Of a stretch of 64,000 nt of DNA, positions 1 through 9,301 are shown in pieces. The translations under genes were made by a program, and so were the position numbers. Origin of the DNA: Listeria seeligeri serovar 1/2b str. SLCC3954 (lineage in GTDB: Bacteria; Bacillota; Bacilli; Lactobacillales; Listeriaceae); assembly GCF_000027145.1 (NCBI RefSeq), contig NC_013891.1, positions 2,728,001 to 2,792,000 on the forward strand, read 5' to 3'. The notes beneath the pieces are model-generated. The model was not told the origin of the DNA and ran no database searches. It was given only the letters and a program-made list of their open reading frames with translations. Positions within the stretch are counted from its first letter, which is position 1. Every line of letters begins with the position of its first letter.

Positions 1-862
1 GAACTAATTCTACTTTGTTAAATTGATGTTGGCGAATTAAGCCACGAGTATCGCGACCAGCGGAACCAGCTTCAGAACGGAAACATGCACTAAAAGCAGT
101 ATATTTTCGTGGTAAATCTTCTGCTTTTAAAATATCTTCGCGGTGGTAGTTGGTTACAGGAACTTCTGCTGTTGGAATTAGGAAGTAATCTTCTGCTTCA
201 ATAAGAAAAGCATCTTCTTCAAACTTCGGCAATTGACCAGTACCTGTCATGCTTGCGCGGTTAACCATGTACGGTGGCAACATTTCTTCATAGCCATGCT
301 CATTAGAATGCAGATCCATCATAAAGTTAATTAGCGCTCTCTCTAGTCTTGCACCAAGTTTCTTGTAAAAAACAAAGCGGCTTCCAGTTACTTTGGCAGC
401 ATTTTCAAAATCAAGAATATCTAAATCCGTTCCCAAATCCCAATGCGCTTTTGGTTCAAAATCAAAGTCGCGTACTTCGCCCCATTTGCGGATTTCAACG
501 TTATCGTCTTCCGTTTCACCAACTGGCGTAGATTCATGTGGGATATTTGGAATCGACATTAAAATCGTATCTAATTTCTCGTCAATTTCTTTTAATTCGA
601 TATCGAGCGTCTTGATTCGATCACCGACAACACGCATTTCCTCGATTTTCGCATCAGCATCTTGTTTTTCACGTTTTAGTTTCGCAATCTCTTGAGAAAC
701 TTCATTACGCTGACTTTTTAGCGCTTCTGTTTCGACAATTAAAGTACGGCGGCGTTTATCTAACTCACCAAATTTTTCGAACTCACCCAGATCTTCTCCG
801 CGATTTTGCAGCTTTTGTTTTACTTCTTCAAAATTATTACGTAATAACTTAACATCTAACAT
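1..862 (-). CDS. serS: Seryl-tRNA synthetase, 5' part (gene runs off the window start)
   Basis: Class II aminoacyl-tRNA synthetase that charges tRNA-Ser in the cytoplasm. Read on the minus strand, the protein begins [19 protein letters not shown], the typical SerRS start, followed by the long antiparallel coiled-coil arm that grips the tRNA-Ser long variable arm. About 287 codons are inside the window; the family is usually about 425 residues, so the C-terminal part of the catalytic domain lies beyond base 1. The ATG at 862 is preceded by a strong AGGAGG site at about 867-873. Expression is controlled by the T-box leader immediately upstream, which supports the identification. Confidence 0.95.
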   Translation of the reverse strand, partial: MLDVKLLRNNFEEVKQKLQNRGEDLGEFEKFGELDKRRRTLIVETEALKSQRNEVSQEIAKLKREKQDADAKIEEMRVVGDRIKTLDIELKEIDEKLDTILMSIPNIPHESTPVGETEDDNVEIRKWGEVRDFDFEPKAHWDLGTDLDILDFENAAKVTGSRFVFYKKLGARLERALINFMMDLHSNEHGYEEMLPPYMVNRASMTGTGQLPKFEEDAFLIEAEDYFLIPTAEVPVTNYHREDILKAEDLPRKYTAFSACFRSEAGSAGRDTRGLIRQHQFNKVELV

Positions 863-891
863 GCTAACTCCTCCTTTATTTTCTTCCATAT

Positions 892-1155
892 AAAAAACTC
901 CCGTACTTTCCCGAATTAACAGGAAAGGGACGAGAGTTAACCGCGTTGCCACCCTTATTGGGACTTTTAAAAAATCCCCAGCTTCATTTAGGTTTAACGG
1001 ACCATTCCGGAATGATTTACTCGCAAAAATTGCTTTCCACCACTCACTCCAAGATGGATTCATAAGGAAATTACGCTCGGTTCGCACTAACCACCGGCTC
1101 TCTTTAGAAATTCGACCTTATTACTAGTTCTTGTCTTCGCTTTTCGTATGAATTT
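892..1155 (-). promoter_or_regulatory. T-box riboswitch leader of serS
   Basis: On the minus strand, positions 956-941 read AAGGGTGGCAACGCGG, the conserved T-box sequence that pairs with the uncharged tRNA acceptor end. It is followed by a stem-loop (about 938-898) ending in six U residues (897-892), the classical T-box terminator. The roughly 200 nt upstream form the Stem I region. Uncharged tRNA-Ser should stabilise the antiterminator and switch serS on. I did not fold the specifier loop, so the serine specificity rests on the downstream gene. This accounts for the whole gene-free stretch 863-1198. Confidence 0.93.
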
Positions 1156-1161
1156 AAAGTT

Positions 1162-1190
1162 ATTCTATCGCATATCCAGCTAAATTACAA
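1162..1190 (-). promoter_or_regulatory. SigA-type promoter of the serS T-box leader
   Basis: On the minus strand there is TTGTAA (1190-1185), a 17-nt spacer and TAGAAT (1167-1162). Predicted transcription starts near 1155, just ahead of the T-box leader. Confidence 0.7.
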
Positions 1191-1198
1191 GCAAATAT

Positions 1199-1618
1199 TT
1201 AACCAATTAAATCTAGTGTGTCTGGTCCATCGCCATCTGCATTTAATATTCTAATTTGCTCTGGAACAATTTTTATAACAACGAAAGAAGGCGATTCTTC
1301 GTCTTGAAACCATTCTTTGGAGATATTTTCCCAAATGAGTTCTTTGATGGATTCATCTTCCTCCAGTGAAGCTAGTCCATTTATTTCTAAAAATGCGGAT
1401 CCTTCCCCATCATAGCCAATTAATACGCATACATGTGGATTTTTACGAATTTCTTCGGTTTTCGGCTGTTCTTTTCCAGAAGGTGTGTAGAGTGTTAAGC
1501 CTTCATGAAGGAATGTCATATATCTAGCGTGCGGAAAATCTCCTTGTACAGAAGTGAGTACTCCGACTTGATGTTCATTCAAAATTGCAAGAATCCTATT
1601 TTCTAGTTCGTTTACCAT
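1199..1618 (-). CDS. Pyridoxamine 5'-phosphate oxidase-like general stress protein
   Basis: A 139-residue single-domain protein of the split-barrel flavin-binding family (general stress protein 26 / PNPOx-like). It starts MVNELENRILAILNEHQVGVLTS, and the segment PHARYMTFLHEGLTLYTPSGK resembles the FMN-binding beta-barrel core of the family. The start was set at the ATG at 1618 because AAGGAAGGTG lies 6-8 nt upstream; the longer frame opens with a GTG inside that ribosome site. True substrates are not predictable; it could bind FMN, F420 or haem-like cofactors. It is a single gene placed between the serS leader and the divergent pab operon. Family call is fairly safe, function is not. Confidence 0.8.
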   Translation of the reverse strand: MVNELENRILAILNEHQVGVLTSVQGDFPHARYMTFLHEGLTLYTPSGKEQPKTEEIRKNPHVCVLIGYDGEGSAFLEINGLASLEEDESIKELIWENISKEWFQDEESPSFVVIKIVPEQIRILNADGDGPDTLDLIG

Positions 1619-1685
1619 ATAAAACACCTTCCTTTGCTTGTTTAGTGTACCTTTCCACTTGTTTTCACGCTTTAAACATTACAGC

Positions 1686-1714
1686 TTGTTATCTAAAGAA
1701 CTATTTGCTATAAA
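1686..1714 (+). promoter_or_regulatory. Promoter of the pab operon
   Basis: TTGTTA (1686-1691), a 17-nt spacer and TATAAA (1709-1714), 33 nt before the pabA start. The ribosome site AGGGGG is at about 1735-1740. Confidence 0.65.
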
Positions 1715-1746
1715 AGAGTATAACCTTTTTAAATAGGGGGATTGGA

Positions 1747-2319
1747 ATGATTTTACTAATTGACCATAATGATTCGTTTACATACAATTTATACCAATAT
1801 TTTTTAGAACTTGGCGAAAATGTCCAAGTAGTTTCGGCAACGACTTTAACGTTGGAAGAATTTTTTCGACTCAATCCGGAAATGGTTGTACTTTCGCCTG
1901 GACCTGGTTCGCCGGAAGATTTTGAGGTTAGTTTGGCGTTACTTGATAAAACCCAGTTACCAATTCTAGGGATTTGTCTAGGCCACCAAATGATTGCCCA
2001 GTTTTTCGGTGCAAAAGTTGTTCGTGCAGAAGTTCCAGTTCACGGGAAAACTAGTTTAATTTCGCACAATCAAACAGGACTTTTTGCTGGATTGGATAGC
2101 TCTTTTCTTGTGACAAGATATCATTCTTTAGTTGTGCCGAAAGACTCTCTCCCAGCTGATTTAGAAGTAACTGCAATGACAGATGATGGTGTTTTAATGG
2201 GCTTAAAGCATGCCACAAAACCAATTTATAGTGTCCAGTTCCACCCAGAAGCCATCCTTTCTGAAAATGGACATGCACTACTCAAAAATTTTGTACGAAT
2301 AGGGAGAAATGCTGAATGA
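1747..2319 (+). CDS. pabA: Aminodeoxychorismate synthase glutaminase subunit (component II)
   Basis: Class I glutamine amidotransferase that releases ammonia from glutamine for aminodeoxychorismate synthesis, the first step of p-aminobenzoate and folate formation. The 190-residue length is typical. Visible motifs are the N-terminal DHNDSFTYNL, the oxyanion region SPGPGSP (about residues 50-56), the nucleophile elbow GICLGHQ with Cys77, and the FHPEA motif with His166 and Glu168 completing the triad. The gene overlaps the next by ATGA (2316-2319), so the two subunits are translationally coupled. Such subunits can also serve anthranilate synthase, but the pabB-type partner points to folate. Confidence 0.93.
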   Translation: MILLIDHNDSFTYNLYQYFLELGENVQVVSATTLTLEEFFRLNPEMVVLSPGPGSPEDFEVSLALLDKTQLPILGICLGHQMIAQFFGAKVVRAEVPVHGKTSLISHNQTGLFAGLDSSFLVTRYHSLVVPKDSLPADLEVTAMTDDGVLMGLKHATKPIYSVQFHPEAILSENGHALLKNFVRIGRNAE

Positions 2320-4022
2320 GTTTGTTACGGTTTGATTTTGAAGGTGGTACTAAAGTTTTTGAAAACCCGACGCAAGAACTCGTTGCTTATGATTTAAGTG
2401 AAGTTCTAACGATAATGCACGCCGCAGAAGAAGCGCAAAAATCAGGGAGTTATGTGGCTGGTTTCGTTAGTTATGAGGCCGCTTCTGCATTTCGTAGCAA
2501 TTTGGTTACACAAAAATCTGATAAAAGTATGCCGCTTGTTTGGTTTGGTGTGTACGACGACTTCACTGAAAAACCTTTTAAAACAGCTCACACACTACCA
2601 ATCACTTTTAATATTGATACTAACTATCCTGACTATACAGAAAAAATCGCAAAAATTAAGTCTGAAATAGCTTCTGGAAACACCTATCAATTAAACTACA
2701 CGGTTCGACTTCAAGGTGATTTACCGGATGAATTTTCTGCCGAGTCGACCTATCAAACCTTGCAACAAGCCGGAAAAACAGGCTATTCTGCGTTACTTTC
2801 CACAGAGCATTTCCAAGTTATTTCCACCTCACCCGAGTTGTTTTTCAAACGGCAAGAAAATTTACTGACAACCAGACCGATGAAAGGAACTGTCAGACGT
2901 GGCATTACAGCAGAAGCCGATCAAGCCGCACATGATTGGCTACTGAATGACGCAAAAAACCGCGCTGAGAACGTGATGATTGTGGATTTACTGCGCAATG
3001 ATCTTGGAATGATTGCCCGGCCAGGAAGTGTTAAAGTACCAAAGTTAATGACCTTAGAGCCTTATCCGACAGTGTGGCAAATGACGTCTACCATTACAGC
3101 AGAAACACTTCCCGGAACAAGCTTAACTGCTATTTTTAAAGCACTCTTCCCTTGTGGTTCAATAACTGGTGCGCCAAAAGCGAAAACAATGGAAATTATT
3201 TCTCAATTAGAAGACTCGCCGCGCGGTGTTTACTGCGGAGCGATTGGATATTTGGAGCCTAATGGAGATGCTATTTTTAATGTTCCGATTCGAACGATTT
3301 CAATTACAAATAAACACGCTACCTATGGCGTTGGTGGTGGAATTGTTTGGGATTCTGAGGCAGCGAGCGAATTTTCAGAGATTCAAGCAAAATCGGCTAT
3401 TTTAGAAAAACTGGCTACTTTTTCCTTGATTGAATGTTTGCGTTTAGAAAATGGGGCATTATCCCGAATCAAGTTTCATTTAGAACGTCTCCAAAAAAGC
3501 GCTAACCATTTTGATATTCCTTTTAACAAAGAAAAAACTGAACAAATTTGGCTCACGGCCGCAAAAAAACATCCTCTCGGCGTGCATAAATTCCGTTTCC
3601 TACTCCATCCTGATGGTTCAAACCAATTAGAAATCACCGAAATCAGCGTGGCCAATCCAACAATTACCGCTTCTTTAGCTAGCCAACCAGTTTCAGCTGA
3701 TAATATATTTCTCTACCATAAAACAACCAATCGTACTGTTTATGATTCTTTGAAAAACACCTTTTCAGATGAAACCATATTATGGAATGAAAAAGGAGAA
3801 CTGACGGAGTTTATTAACGGTAATATAGTCCTGGGTACAAAAGGCTGTCTTTTAACACCACACGCATCTTCTGGCTTGCTCCCCGGGACAATGAGAGATA
3901 GTCTTTTAGCTGAAAAGAAGATATTTGAAAAAACACTAACTAAAAGAGACCTTTTTGAAGCAGAGTTTGTGTGGTTAATTAATAGTGTAAGAGGCTTTGT
4001 ACAAGTTAAAATCGAACGTTAA
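2316..4022 (+). CDS. pabB: Aminodeoxychorismate synthase component I fused to aminodeoxychorismate lyase (PabB-PabC)
   Basis: A 568-residue bifunctional protein. Residues 1 to about 365 form the chorismate-binding domain: RPMKGTVRR, the signature GSITGAPKAKTMEII near residue 281, and GVGGGIVWDS. It aminates chorismate with ammonia from PabA. The remaining ~200 residues resemble the class IV PLP enzyme PabC (4-amino-4-deoxychorismate lyase): RIKFHLERLQKSA, YHKTTNR (probable PLP lysine near residue 467), LTEFINGNIVL and GLLPGTMRD. PabA plus this fusion would therefore make p-aminobenzoate from chorismate. Assignment of the PLP lysine is inferred from the family, not tested. Confidence 0.92.
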   Translation: MSLLRFDFEGGTKVFENPTQELVAYDLSEVLTIMHAAEEAQKSGSYVAGFVSYEAASAFRSNLVTQKSDKSMPLVWFGVYDDFTEKPFKTAHTLPITFNIDTNYPDYTEKIAKIKSEIASGNTYQLNYTVRLQGDLPDEFSAESTYQTLQQAGKTGYSALLSTEHFQVISTSPELFFKRQENLLTTRPMKGTVRRGITAEADQAAHDWLLNDAKNRAENVMIVDLLRNDLGMIARPGSVKVPKLMTLEPYPTVWQMTSTITAETLPGTSLTAIFKALFPCGSITGAPKAKTMEIISQLEDSPRGVYCGAIGYLEPNGDAIFNVPIRTISITNKHATYGVGGGIVWDSEAASEFSEIQAKSAILEKLATFSLIECLRLENGALSRIKFHLERLQKSANHFDIPFNKEKTEQIWLTAAKKHPLGVHKFRFLLHPDGSNQLEITEISVANPTITASLASQPVSADNIFLYHKTTNRTVYDSLKNTFSDETILWNEKGELTEFINGNIVLGTKGCLLTPHASSGLLPGTMRDSLLAEKKIFEKTLTKRDLFEAEFVWLINSVRGFVQVKIER

Positions 4023-4107
4023 AGTTAGTACTTTTCACAAATTAAAATAAAATACAGTCTTAATTTCGCCATATTTTCGCCATATTTACAATTGGGAAAA
4101 ATTTCAC

Positions 4108-4136
4108 TTGCAAAATTTCACAATCTATATTAGAAT
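4108..4136 (+). promoter_or_regulatory. Promoter of the ABC exporter operon
   Basis: TTGCAA (4108-4113), a 17-nt spacer and TAGAAT (4131-4136), about 45 nt ahead of the first ABC gene. The upstream part of this 159-nt gap has a short direct repeat of TTCGCCATATTT at about 4066-4088. Confidence 0.7.
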
Positions 4137-4181
4137 ATACGTTCGCACTTCTTTATTTCCGTTTTCCAAGGGAGGAAAATC

Positions 4182-5903
4182 ATGAAAGTATTGTTTCAAC
4201 ATCTTAAAAAGTACACACTACAAACAACACTATCCACACTGTTTGTAGTCGTCATGGTTATCTCACAACTATGGCAACCAAAATTACTACAGCAAGTTCT
4301 AGACGCCATCATGAAAGATGATATGGACAAAATCTCTTCCATTGGTGCACTTCTAATCGGTATCGCCGCAGTTGGACTTGTCGCTGGGATTCTAAACACG
4401 ATTCTTTCTGCAAAAGTCGCTCAAGGCGTTGGTGCAGATATTCGTGAATCTAGTTTCCGCAAAATCCAAACATTTTCATTTAGTAATATTGAAAAAATTT
4501 CGACCGGTAATCTTGTTGTAAGACAAACAAACGACATTACCCAAGTACAAAACTTAGTGATGCTCTCATTACAATCGCTAACTAGAATTCCAATTATGTT
4601 CATTGGTGCCTTTATCCTAGCGATGTTTACCTTACCTGAATTATGGTGGGTAATTATTGTACTTGTTGTTTTAGTTGTTCTTATTGTCGTATTCACTTTC
4701 GGTTCAATGGGTAAACATTTTGCGATCATCCAAAAGTTAATTGATCGCGTAAATTCCATTGCGAAAGAAAACCTAGCCGGCATGCGTGTTGTTAAGTCTT
4801 TCGTTCAAGAAGACAACGAAATCGGCCGCTTCACAACTGTCAGTGACAAACTAACTCGTCATACGATTATTGTTGGAACACTTTTCTCTGTAATGATTCC
4901 TGCATTTATGCTCGTTTCTAACTTAGCGATCGTTGTTTCTATTTACTTTGTCGGTGATATGGCAGCTGATAATCCTGAAGTTATCGGAGCAATTGCATCA
5001 TTTATGAACTATCTTATGCAAATCATGATGGCAATTATTATTGGTGGAATGCTGATGATGATGGCTTCACGTGCGTTGATTTCTCTGAAACGTATTACCG
5101 AAGTGCTTGAAACCGAGCCTGATATTACGTACAACGAAAATGCACCTGAACAAGATTTAGATGGAACAGTTGAATTCCGTCATGTTAGTTTTAAATACGA
5201 TGGCGACGACACTCCAGCCCTCGAAGACATTTCCTTTAAAGCCGAAGTTGGCGAAATGGTAGGTATCGTTGGAGCAACTGGTTCTGGTAAGTCTACCCTT
5301 GCTCAATTAATTCCGCGTCTGTATGACCCAACTGAAGGTGAAGTTGTTATCGGCGGAACTAACTTAAAAGATATTAACAAAAAAACACTTCGGACTACCG
5401 TTTCCTTTGTTCTTCAACGCGCTATCCTTTTCTCCGGGACGATTGCAGACAATTTACGTCATGGTAAAAGAGATGCAACACCTGATGAAATGGAAAAAGC
5501 GAGTAAAATCGCCCAAGCAAAAGAATTCATCGACAAACAAGCGAAACTTTATGATGCTCCTGTTTCTGAGCGTGGGAATAACTTCTCTGGCGGACAGAAA
5601 CAACGGCTATCAATTACTCGTGGCGTTATCGGTTCACCTAAAGTATTAATTCTTGACGATAGCACCAGTGCGCTTGATGCGAAATCCGAGAAATTAGTTA
5701 AAGAAGCGCTGAATAAAGAACTCGATAACACAACTACTTTCATCATTGCACAAAAAATTTCTTCTGTAATTCAAGCAGATAAAATTCTTGTTCTTGACCA
5801 AGGAAAACTAGTTGGCGTTGGTTCTCACAAAGAACTTATTAAAGAAAACGCGATTTACCGTGAAATCTATGACACACAAAAAGGCAAGGAGGTAACCGCA
5901 TAA
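4182..5903 (+). CDS. Heterodimeric ABC exporter, subunit with degenerate catalytic residues
   Basis: A 573-residue half-transporter: six transmembrane helices in about residues 1-310, then a nucleotide-binding domain. Walker A is GATGSGKST and the signature FSGGQ is intact. Walker B reads [11 protein letters not shown], with Asp where the catalytic Glu should be, and the H-loop reads IIAQKI, with Gln instead of His. This is the degenerate-site pattern of the LmrC/BmrC/TM287 type, whose partner carries the working residues. The ribosome site is GGGAGG before the ATG. The stop overlaps the next gene's start by one base (TAATG), giving tight coupling. Export of drugs or lipids is likely; substrate unknown. 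Confidence 0.9.
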   Translation: MKVLFQHLKKYTLQTTLSTLFVVVMVISQLWQPKLLQQVLDAIMKDDMDKISSIGALLIGIAAVGLVAGILNTILSAKVAQGVGADIRESSFRKIQTFSFSNIEKISTGNLVVRQTNDITQVQNLVMLSLQSLTRIPIMFIGAFILAMFTLPELWWVIIVLVVLVVLIVVFTFGSMGKHFAIIQKLIDRVNSIAKENLAGMRVVKSFVQEDNEIGRFTTVSDKLTRHTIIVGTLFSVMIPAFMLVSNLAIVVSIYFVGDMAADNPEVIGAIASFMNYLMQIMMAIIIGGMLMMMASRALISLKRITEVLETEPDITYNENAPEQDLDGTVEFRHVSFKYDGDDTPALEDISFKAEVGEMVGIVGATGSGKSTLAQLIPRLYDPTEGEVVIGGTNLKDINKKTLRTTVSFVLQRAILFSGTIADNLRHGKRDATPDEMEKASKIAQAKEFIDKQAKLYDAPVSERGNNFSGGQKQRLSITRGVIGSPKVLILDDSTSALDAKSEKLVKEALNKELDNTTTFIIAQKISSVIQADKILVLDQGKLVGVGSHKELIKENAIYREIYDTQKGKEVTA

Positions 5904-7675
5904 TGAAAGAGTTCAAACAAATTAGCCGCTTTTTCTGGCACTATCTCAAAGGTTACAAGCCACAACTTGCTGTCATTTTAATCGCAGTAGTTTTCGCGAC
6001 ATACCTTCAAGTAAAAGCACCACAATATATTGGTAATGCTGTTCAAGAGCTAGGCAATTACGTTGTTCGTCTAATGCAAAGTGGCGTGGATGATAAGAGT
6101 GACTTTATTCATATCATTTGGATGCTGATTCTCTGCTATGTACTGCTCGCTGCTGCCACTTTTATCCAAAGTATCATTATGACTGGGGTAGCTGGTAAAT
6201 CAACGAACAGAATGCGTATAGGGCTTTTCCGCAAGATGGAGAAACTATCGATTCGTTTCTTTGATAGCCGCAATGATGGCGAAATGCTTAGCCGCTTCAC
6301 AAGTGACTTAGATAACATTTCCAACACACTTAACCAGGCACTTATCCAAGTTCTTTCCAACATCGCACTGATGATTGGTGTTATCATCATGATGTTCCAA
6401 CAAAATGTAGAACTTGCTTTTGTTACACTGATTTCAGCACCATTTGCAATAATTATTGCCACAGTGATTATTCGTAAAGCTCGCAAATACGTTGATGTGC
6501 AACAAGATGAACTAGGCGTATTAAATGGCTATATTGATGAGAAAATCTCTGGTCAAAAAATTATTATCACGAATGGTTTAGAAGAAGAAACCATTGAAGG
6601 CTTTGTAAAACAAAATAATGTCGTTAAAGACGCTACTTACAAAGGCCAAGTATACTCAGGCTTACTTTTCCCAATGATGCAAGGTATTTCACTACTTAAC
6701 ACAGCAATCGTTATTTTCTTCGGTGGTTGGTTAGCTTTAAATGGTGATTTAGAACGTACCGCTGCGCTTGGTTTGATTGTTATGTTTGTTCAGTATTCGC
6801 AACAGTTCTATATGCCACTTACACAAATTTCATCCCAGTATAGCTTACTACAACTAGCAATCACTGGTGCGCGTCGTGTTAGCGAAGTATTTGCGGAAGA
6901 AGAAGAAGTCGAACGTGCTAACCTACAGACAATTGATGGTATTAAAAAAGGCGTTAAGCTAGAGCATGTTGATTTTGCCTACGAGCCTGAAAAACCAGTT
7001 CTAAAAGATGTTTCGATTGATGTAAGTAAAGGAAAAATGGTTGCGCTTGTTGGGCCGACTGGTTCTGGTAAGACAACTGTAATGAACTTGCTAAATCGAT
7101 TCTATAATGTCGACGGTGGCGCGATTCTATTTGATGACATTGATATTCGTGACATTAAACTTGATTCGCTACGTAAGCAAGTTGGTATTGTATTACAAGA
7201 TTCTGTGTTGTTCACTGGTACAATTCGCGATAATATCGTTTTCGGTAAACCAGAAGCAACCGATGAAGAAGTTCTAAGTGCTGCTAAACAAGCTAACATC
7301 CATGATTTCATTATGAATCTAGAGAATGGCTACGATACAGAAATTAGTGATGAAAACAATATTTTCAGTGTCGGTCAAAAACAACTGATGAGTATTGCTA
7401 GAACAATCATCACTAACCCTTCTCTTCTAATCTTAGATGAAGCAACTAGTAATGTAGATACCGTAACAGAAAGCAGAATCCAAAAAGCAATGGACAATGT
7501 TATCTCTGGTAGAACAAGTTTCGTCATTGCCCATCGTTTGAAAACAATCCTCGACGCAGACCATATTGTGGTGCTACATCAAGGTGAAGTTATCGAACAA
7601 GGTAACCACGATGAACTTATGAAAGCGAAGGGATTTTATTCGGAGCTTTATCATAATCAGTTTGTGATTGAGTGA
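5903..7675 (+). CDS. Heterodimeric ABC exporter, catalytically competent subunit
   Basis: A 590-residue half-transporter partner of the preceding gene: six membrane helices, then a nucleotide-binding domain with Walker [10 protein letters not shown], Walker [13 protein letters not shown] with the catalytic Glu, and H-loop IAHRL with His. Its signature motif is degenerate (FSVGQ instead of LSGGQ). The defects in the two proteins are complementary. The partner's Walker B/H-loop faces this FSVGQ to form the non-hydrolytic site, while this protein's Walker B faces the partner's FSGGQ to form the active site. The ribosome site AAGGAGG lies inside the end of the upstream gene. A terminator follows at 7689. 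Confidence 0.9.
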   Translation: MKEFKQISRFFWHYLKGYKPQLAVILIAVVFATYLQVKAPQYIGNAVQELGNYVVRLMQSGVDDKSDFIHIIWMLILCYVLLAAATFIQSIIMTGVAGKSTNRMRIGLFRKMEKLSIRFFDSRNDGEMLSRFTSDLDNISNTLNQALIQVLSNIALMIGVIIMMFQQNVELAFVTLISAPFAIIIATVIIRKARKYVDVQQDELGVLNGYIDEKISGQKIIITNGLEEETIEGFVKQNNVVKDATYKGQVYSGLLFPMMQGISLLNTAIVIFFGGWLALNGDLERTAALGLIVMFVQYSQQFYMPLTQISSQYSLLQLAITGARRVSEVFAEEEEVERANLQTIDGIKKGVKLEHVDFAYEPEKPVLKDVSIDVSKGKMVALVGPTGSGKTTVMNLLNRFYNVDGGAILFDDIDIRDIKLDSLRKQVGIVLQDSVLFTGTIRDNIVFGKPEATDEEVLSAAKQANIHDFIMNLENGYDTEISDENNIFSVGQKQLMSIARTIITNPSLLILDEATSNVDTVTESRIQKAMDNVISGRTSFVIAHRLKTILDADHIVVLHQGEVIEQGNHDELMKAKGFYSELYHNQFVIE

Positions 7676-7688
7676 AAAATATGCAAAA

Positions 7689-7723
7689 TACCTCTGTTGG
7701 CTAATTAACAGAGGTATTTTTTT
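7689..7723 (+). terminator. Rho-independent terminator after the ABC exporter
   Basis: A 10-bp stem (TACCTCTGTT / AACAGAGGTA) with an 8-nt loop, followed by seven T residues. Confidence 0.88.
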
Positions 7724-7793
7724 GTTTACGAGCAAGTATACAATAATTAAAGTGATCTATTTTCATTCTGGTCATTTTATGGTTATATAAAGC

Positions 7794-7834
7794 AAAAAAG
7801 TCGATTTCCCAAATCTGGGAAATCGACTTTTTTT
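7794..7834 (-). terminator. Terminator of the carboxypeptidase gene
   Basis: Perfect stem GTCGATTTCCC / GGGAAATCGAC with a 6-nt loop and A/T tracts on both sides. On the minus strand it overlaps the stop codon at 7833-7835. It could also act on the plus strand. Confidence 0.85.
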
Positions 7835-9170
7835 AATTAAACCAGCCTTGCACACCGTCAGCTACATAATTACCAACGTCTGTAAAGAATGATCCAACTG
7901 CTTGTGCGGAAAGAGCAAACCAATTGGCTTTTTCGACATCACTAGCGGTTACGACTTTAATATCCTCCGTTTGCGAGCCGTCTAGGTAGCCTAGATTATC
8001 GCCATCTTTCAAGGAAACAGCCATTTCGCCAACTTCAGTATTTTTCTTCACTGGAGCTTCTAATGTTTTATCTTTCAGCGTAACTTTTGTAGTTAGTTTT
8101 GGTTCATTACCATTTTTTGGTACAACTAGCTTCACTTCATCTTTAGTAACAAGCCCTACTGTATCTTCTTTTCCTTTATCAACTGCGATAGTGGAAGGAT
8201 CTTTGACTTTCGCACCTGCTTTTTGCACTTCTTTTACTTTAAAATTATTAAAGGAGTAATCTAGCATTTTGTTTGTTTCGTCAAAACGTGCACTAGTGTG
8301 TTCCCCTTCGCCGCCACCATTAGCATGGAGCACAACAGTGATAACGCGCATGCCATCTTGTACAGCTGTGGCAGTTAAACACATACCAGCGTAATCTGTA
8401 GTTCCGGTTTTCAAGCCGTCTACACCTTTACGACCGTAGATAAGACCCGGAAGTAACCAGTTCCAGTTCGTCATGTCGATTTGGTCAGATGTTCCTTTAC
8501 GAAATTCTTTTTTTGTCGTGCTTGCTGTTTTAAGTACTTCTGGATAATCATCAATTAAGTGTTTTGCTAACTTTGCCATACCACGAGCTGTCATTTTATT
8601 TTCATCTTTCGGACCGCCAACTTGCTGTCCACCTTTTAAATCTTCGTTATTAAGACCAGTCGCGTTAACAAATTGATGCTCGCCAAGTTTTAGCTCTTCC
8701 GCTTTTTTGTTCATCATCGCCACAAATTCTTTTTCAGAACCAGCAATCTTTTCGGAAATAGCAATTGCTGCTCCGTTTGCCGAATAAATCGCCATTGCTT
8801 CGTATAATTCTTGCACTGTGTATTCTTCGCCAAGTCTCAGCGGTACATTGGATAATGATGTATCTTGAGAAACTTTATATGCATATTCAGAAATGGTGAC
8901 TTTATCGTCCCATTTTAACTTTCCATCATTAATTGCTTCAAGTAGTAAGTATTCATCCATCATTTTCGTCATGGATGCGATACCCATTAACTTGTCAGCG
9001 TCTTTTGAATACAAAATTTTCCCTGTACTTTCTTCAATTGCGATTGCTGCATTTGCGTTTACGGTTGGTGCTTCCGCAGCTTGAGCGATGTTTGGACTTA
9101 CTAAAAAGCCACTTACTGCAAGGGATACTGCCATGATTGCAATCCCTGTTTTTTTAATTATATTTTTCAC
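7833..9170 (-). CDS. dacA: Penicillin-binding protein 5-type D-alanyl-D-alanine carboxypeptidase
   Basis: Secreted low-molecular-mass PBP that trims the terminal D-Ala from peptidoglycan stem peptides. The 445-residue protein has an N-terminal signal peptide (KK...IAIMAVSLAVSGFLV...AQA, about residues 1-31). The penicillin-binding triad is complete: SMTK with Ser66 and Lys69, SAN at 130-132, and KTG at 254-256. A beta-rich C-terminal domain and a terminal amphipathic stretch (NWFALSAQAVGSFF) resemble the PBP5 membrane anchor. The start is a GTG at 9170 with GAAGGAGAAG 5 nt upstream. Monocistronic, with its own terminator. Confidence 0.93.
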   Translation of the reverse strand: MKNIIKKTGIAIMAVSLAVSGFLVSPNIAQAAEAPTVNANAAIAIEESTGKILYSKDADKLMGIASMTKMMDEYLLLEAINDGKLKWDDKVTISEYAYKVSQDTSLSNVPLRLGEEYTVQELYEAMAIYSANGAAIAISEKIAGSEKEFVAMMNKKAEELKLGEHQFVNATGLNNEDLKGGQQVGGPKDENKMTARGMAKLAKHLIDDYPEVLKTASTTKKEFRKGTSDQIDMTNWNWLLPGLIYGRKGVDGLKTGTTDYAGMCLTATAVQDGMRVITVVLHANGGGEGEHTSARFDETNKMLDYSFNNFKVKEVQKAGAKVKDPSTIAVDKGKEDTVGLVTKDEVKLVVPKNGNEPKLTTKVTLKDKTLEAPVKKNTEVGEMAVSLKDGDNLGYLDGSQTEDIKVVTASDVEKANWFALSAQAVGSFFTDVGNYVADGVQGWFN

Positions 9171-9301
9171 TGCAACTTCTCCTTCATTCGAGCAAACTAA
9201 TCACTCTTTTTATCTATATTTTCATCAAGAACCCTATTTTTAGTTCCCTTTTTCTAATAGGATTCATTTTTCAGACGGATACTTTCATATTTTACCATGA
9301 T

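Noticed and set aside
892-1155. Possible small RNA in the serS upstream gap
   Set aside because: The T-box core and terminator explain the structure; no independent terminator or promoter for another RNA was seen.
7794-7834. ATTTCCC...GGGAAAT resembling a Noc site
   Set aside because: The halves are separated by a 6-nt loop and flanked by A/T tracts; this is the dacA terminator, not an NBS palindrome.
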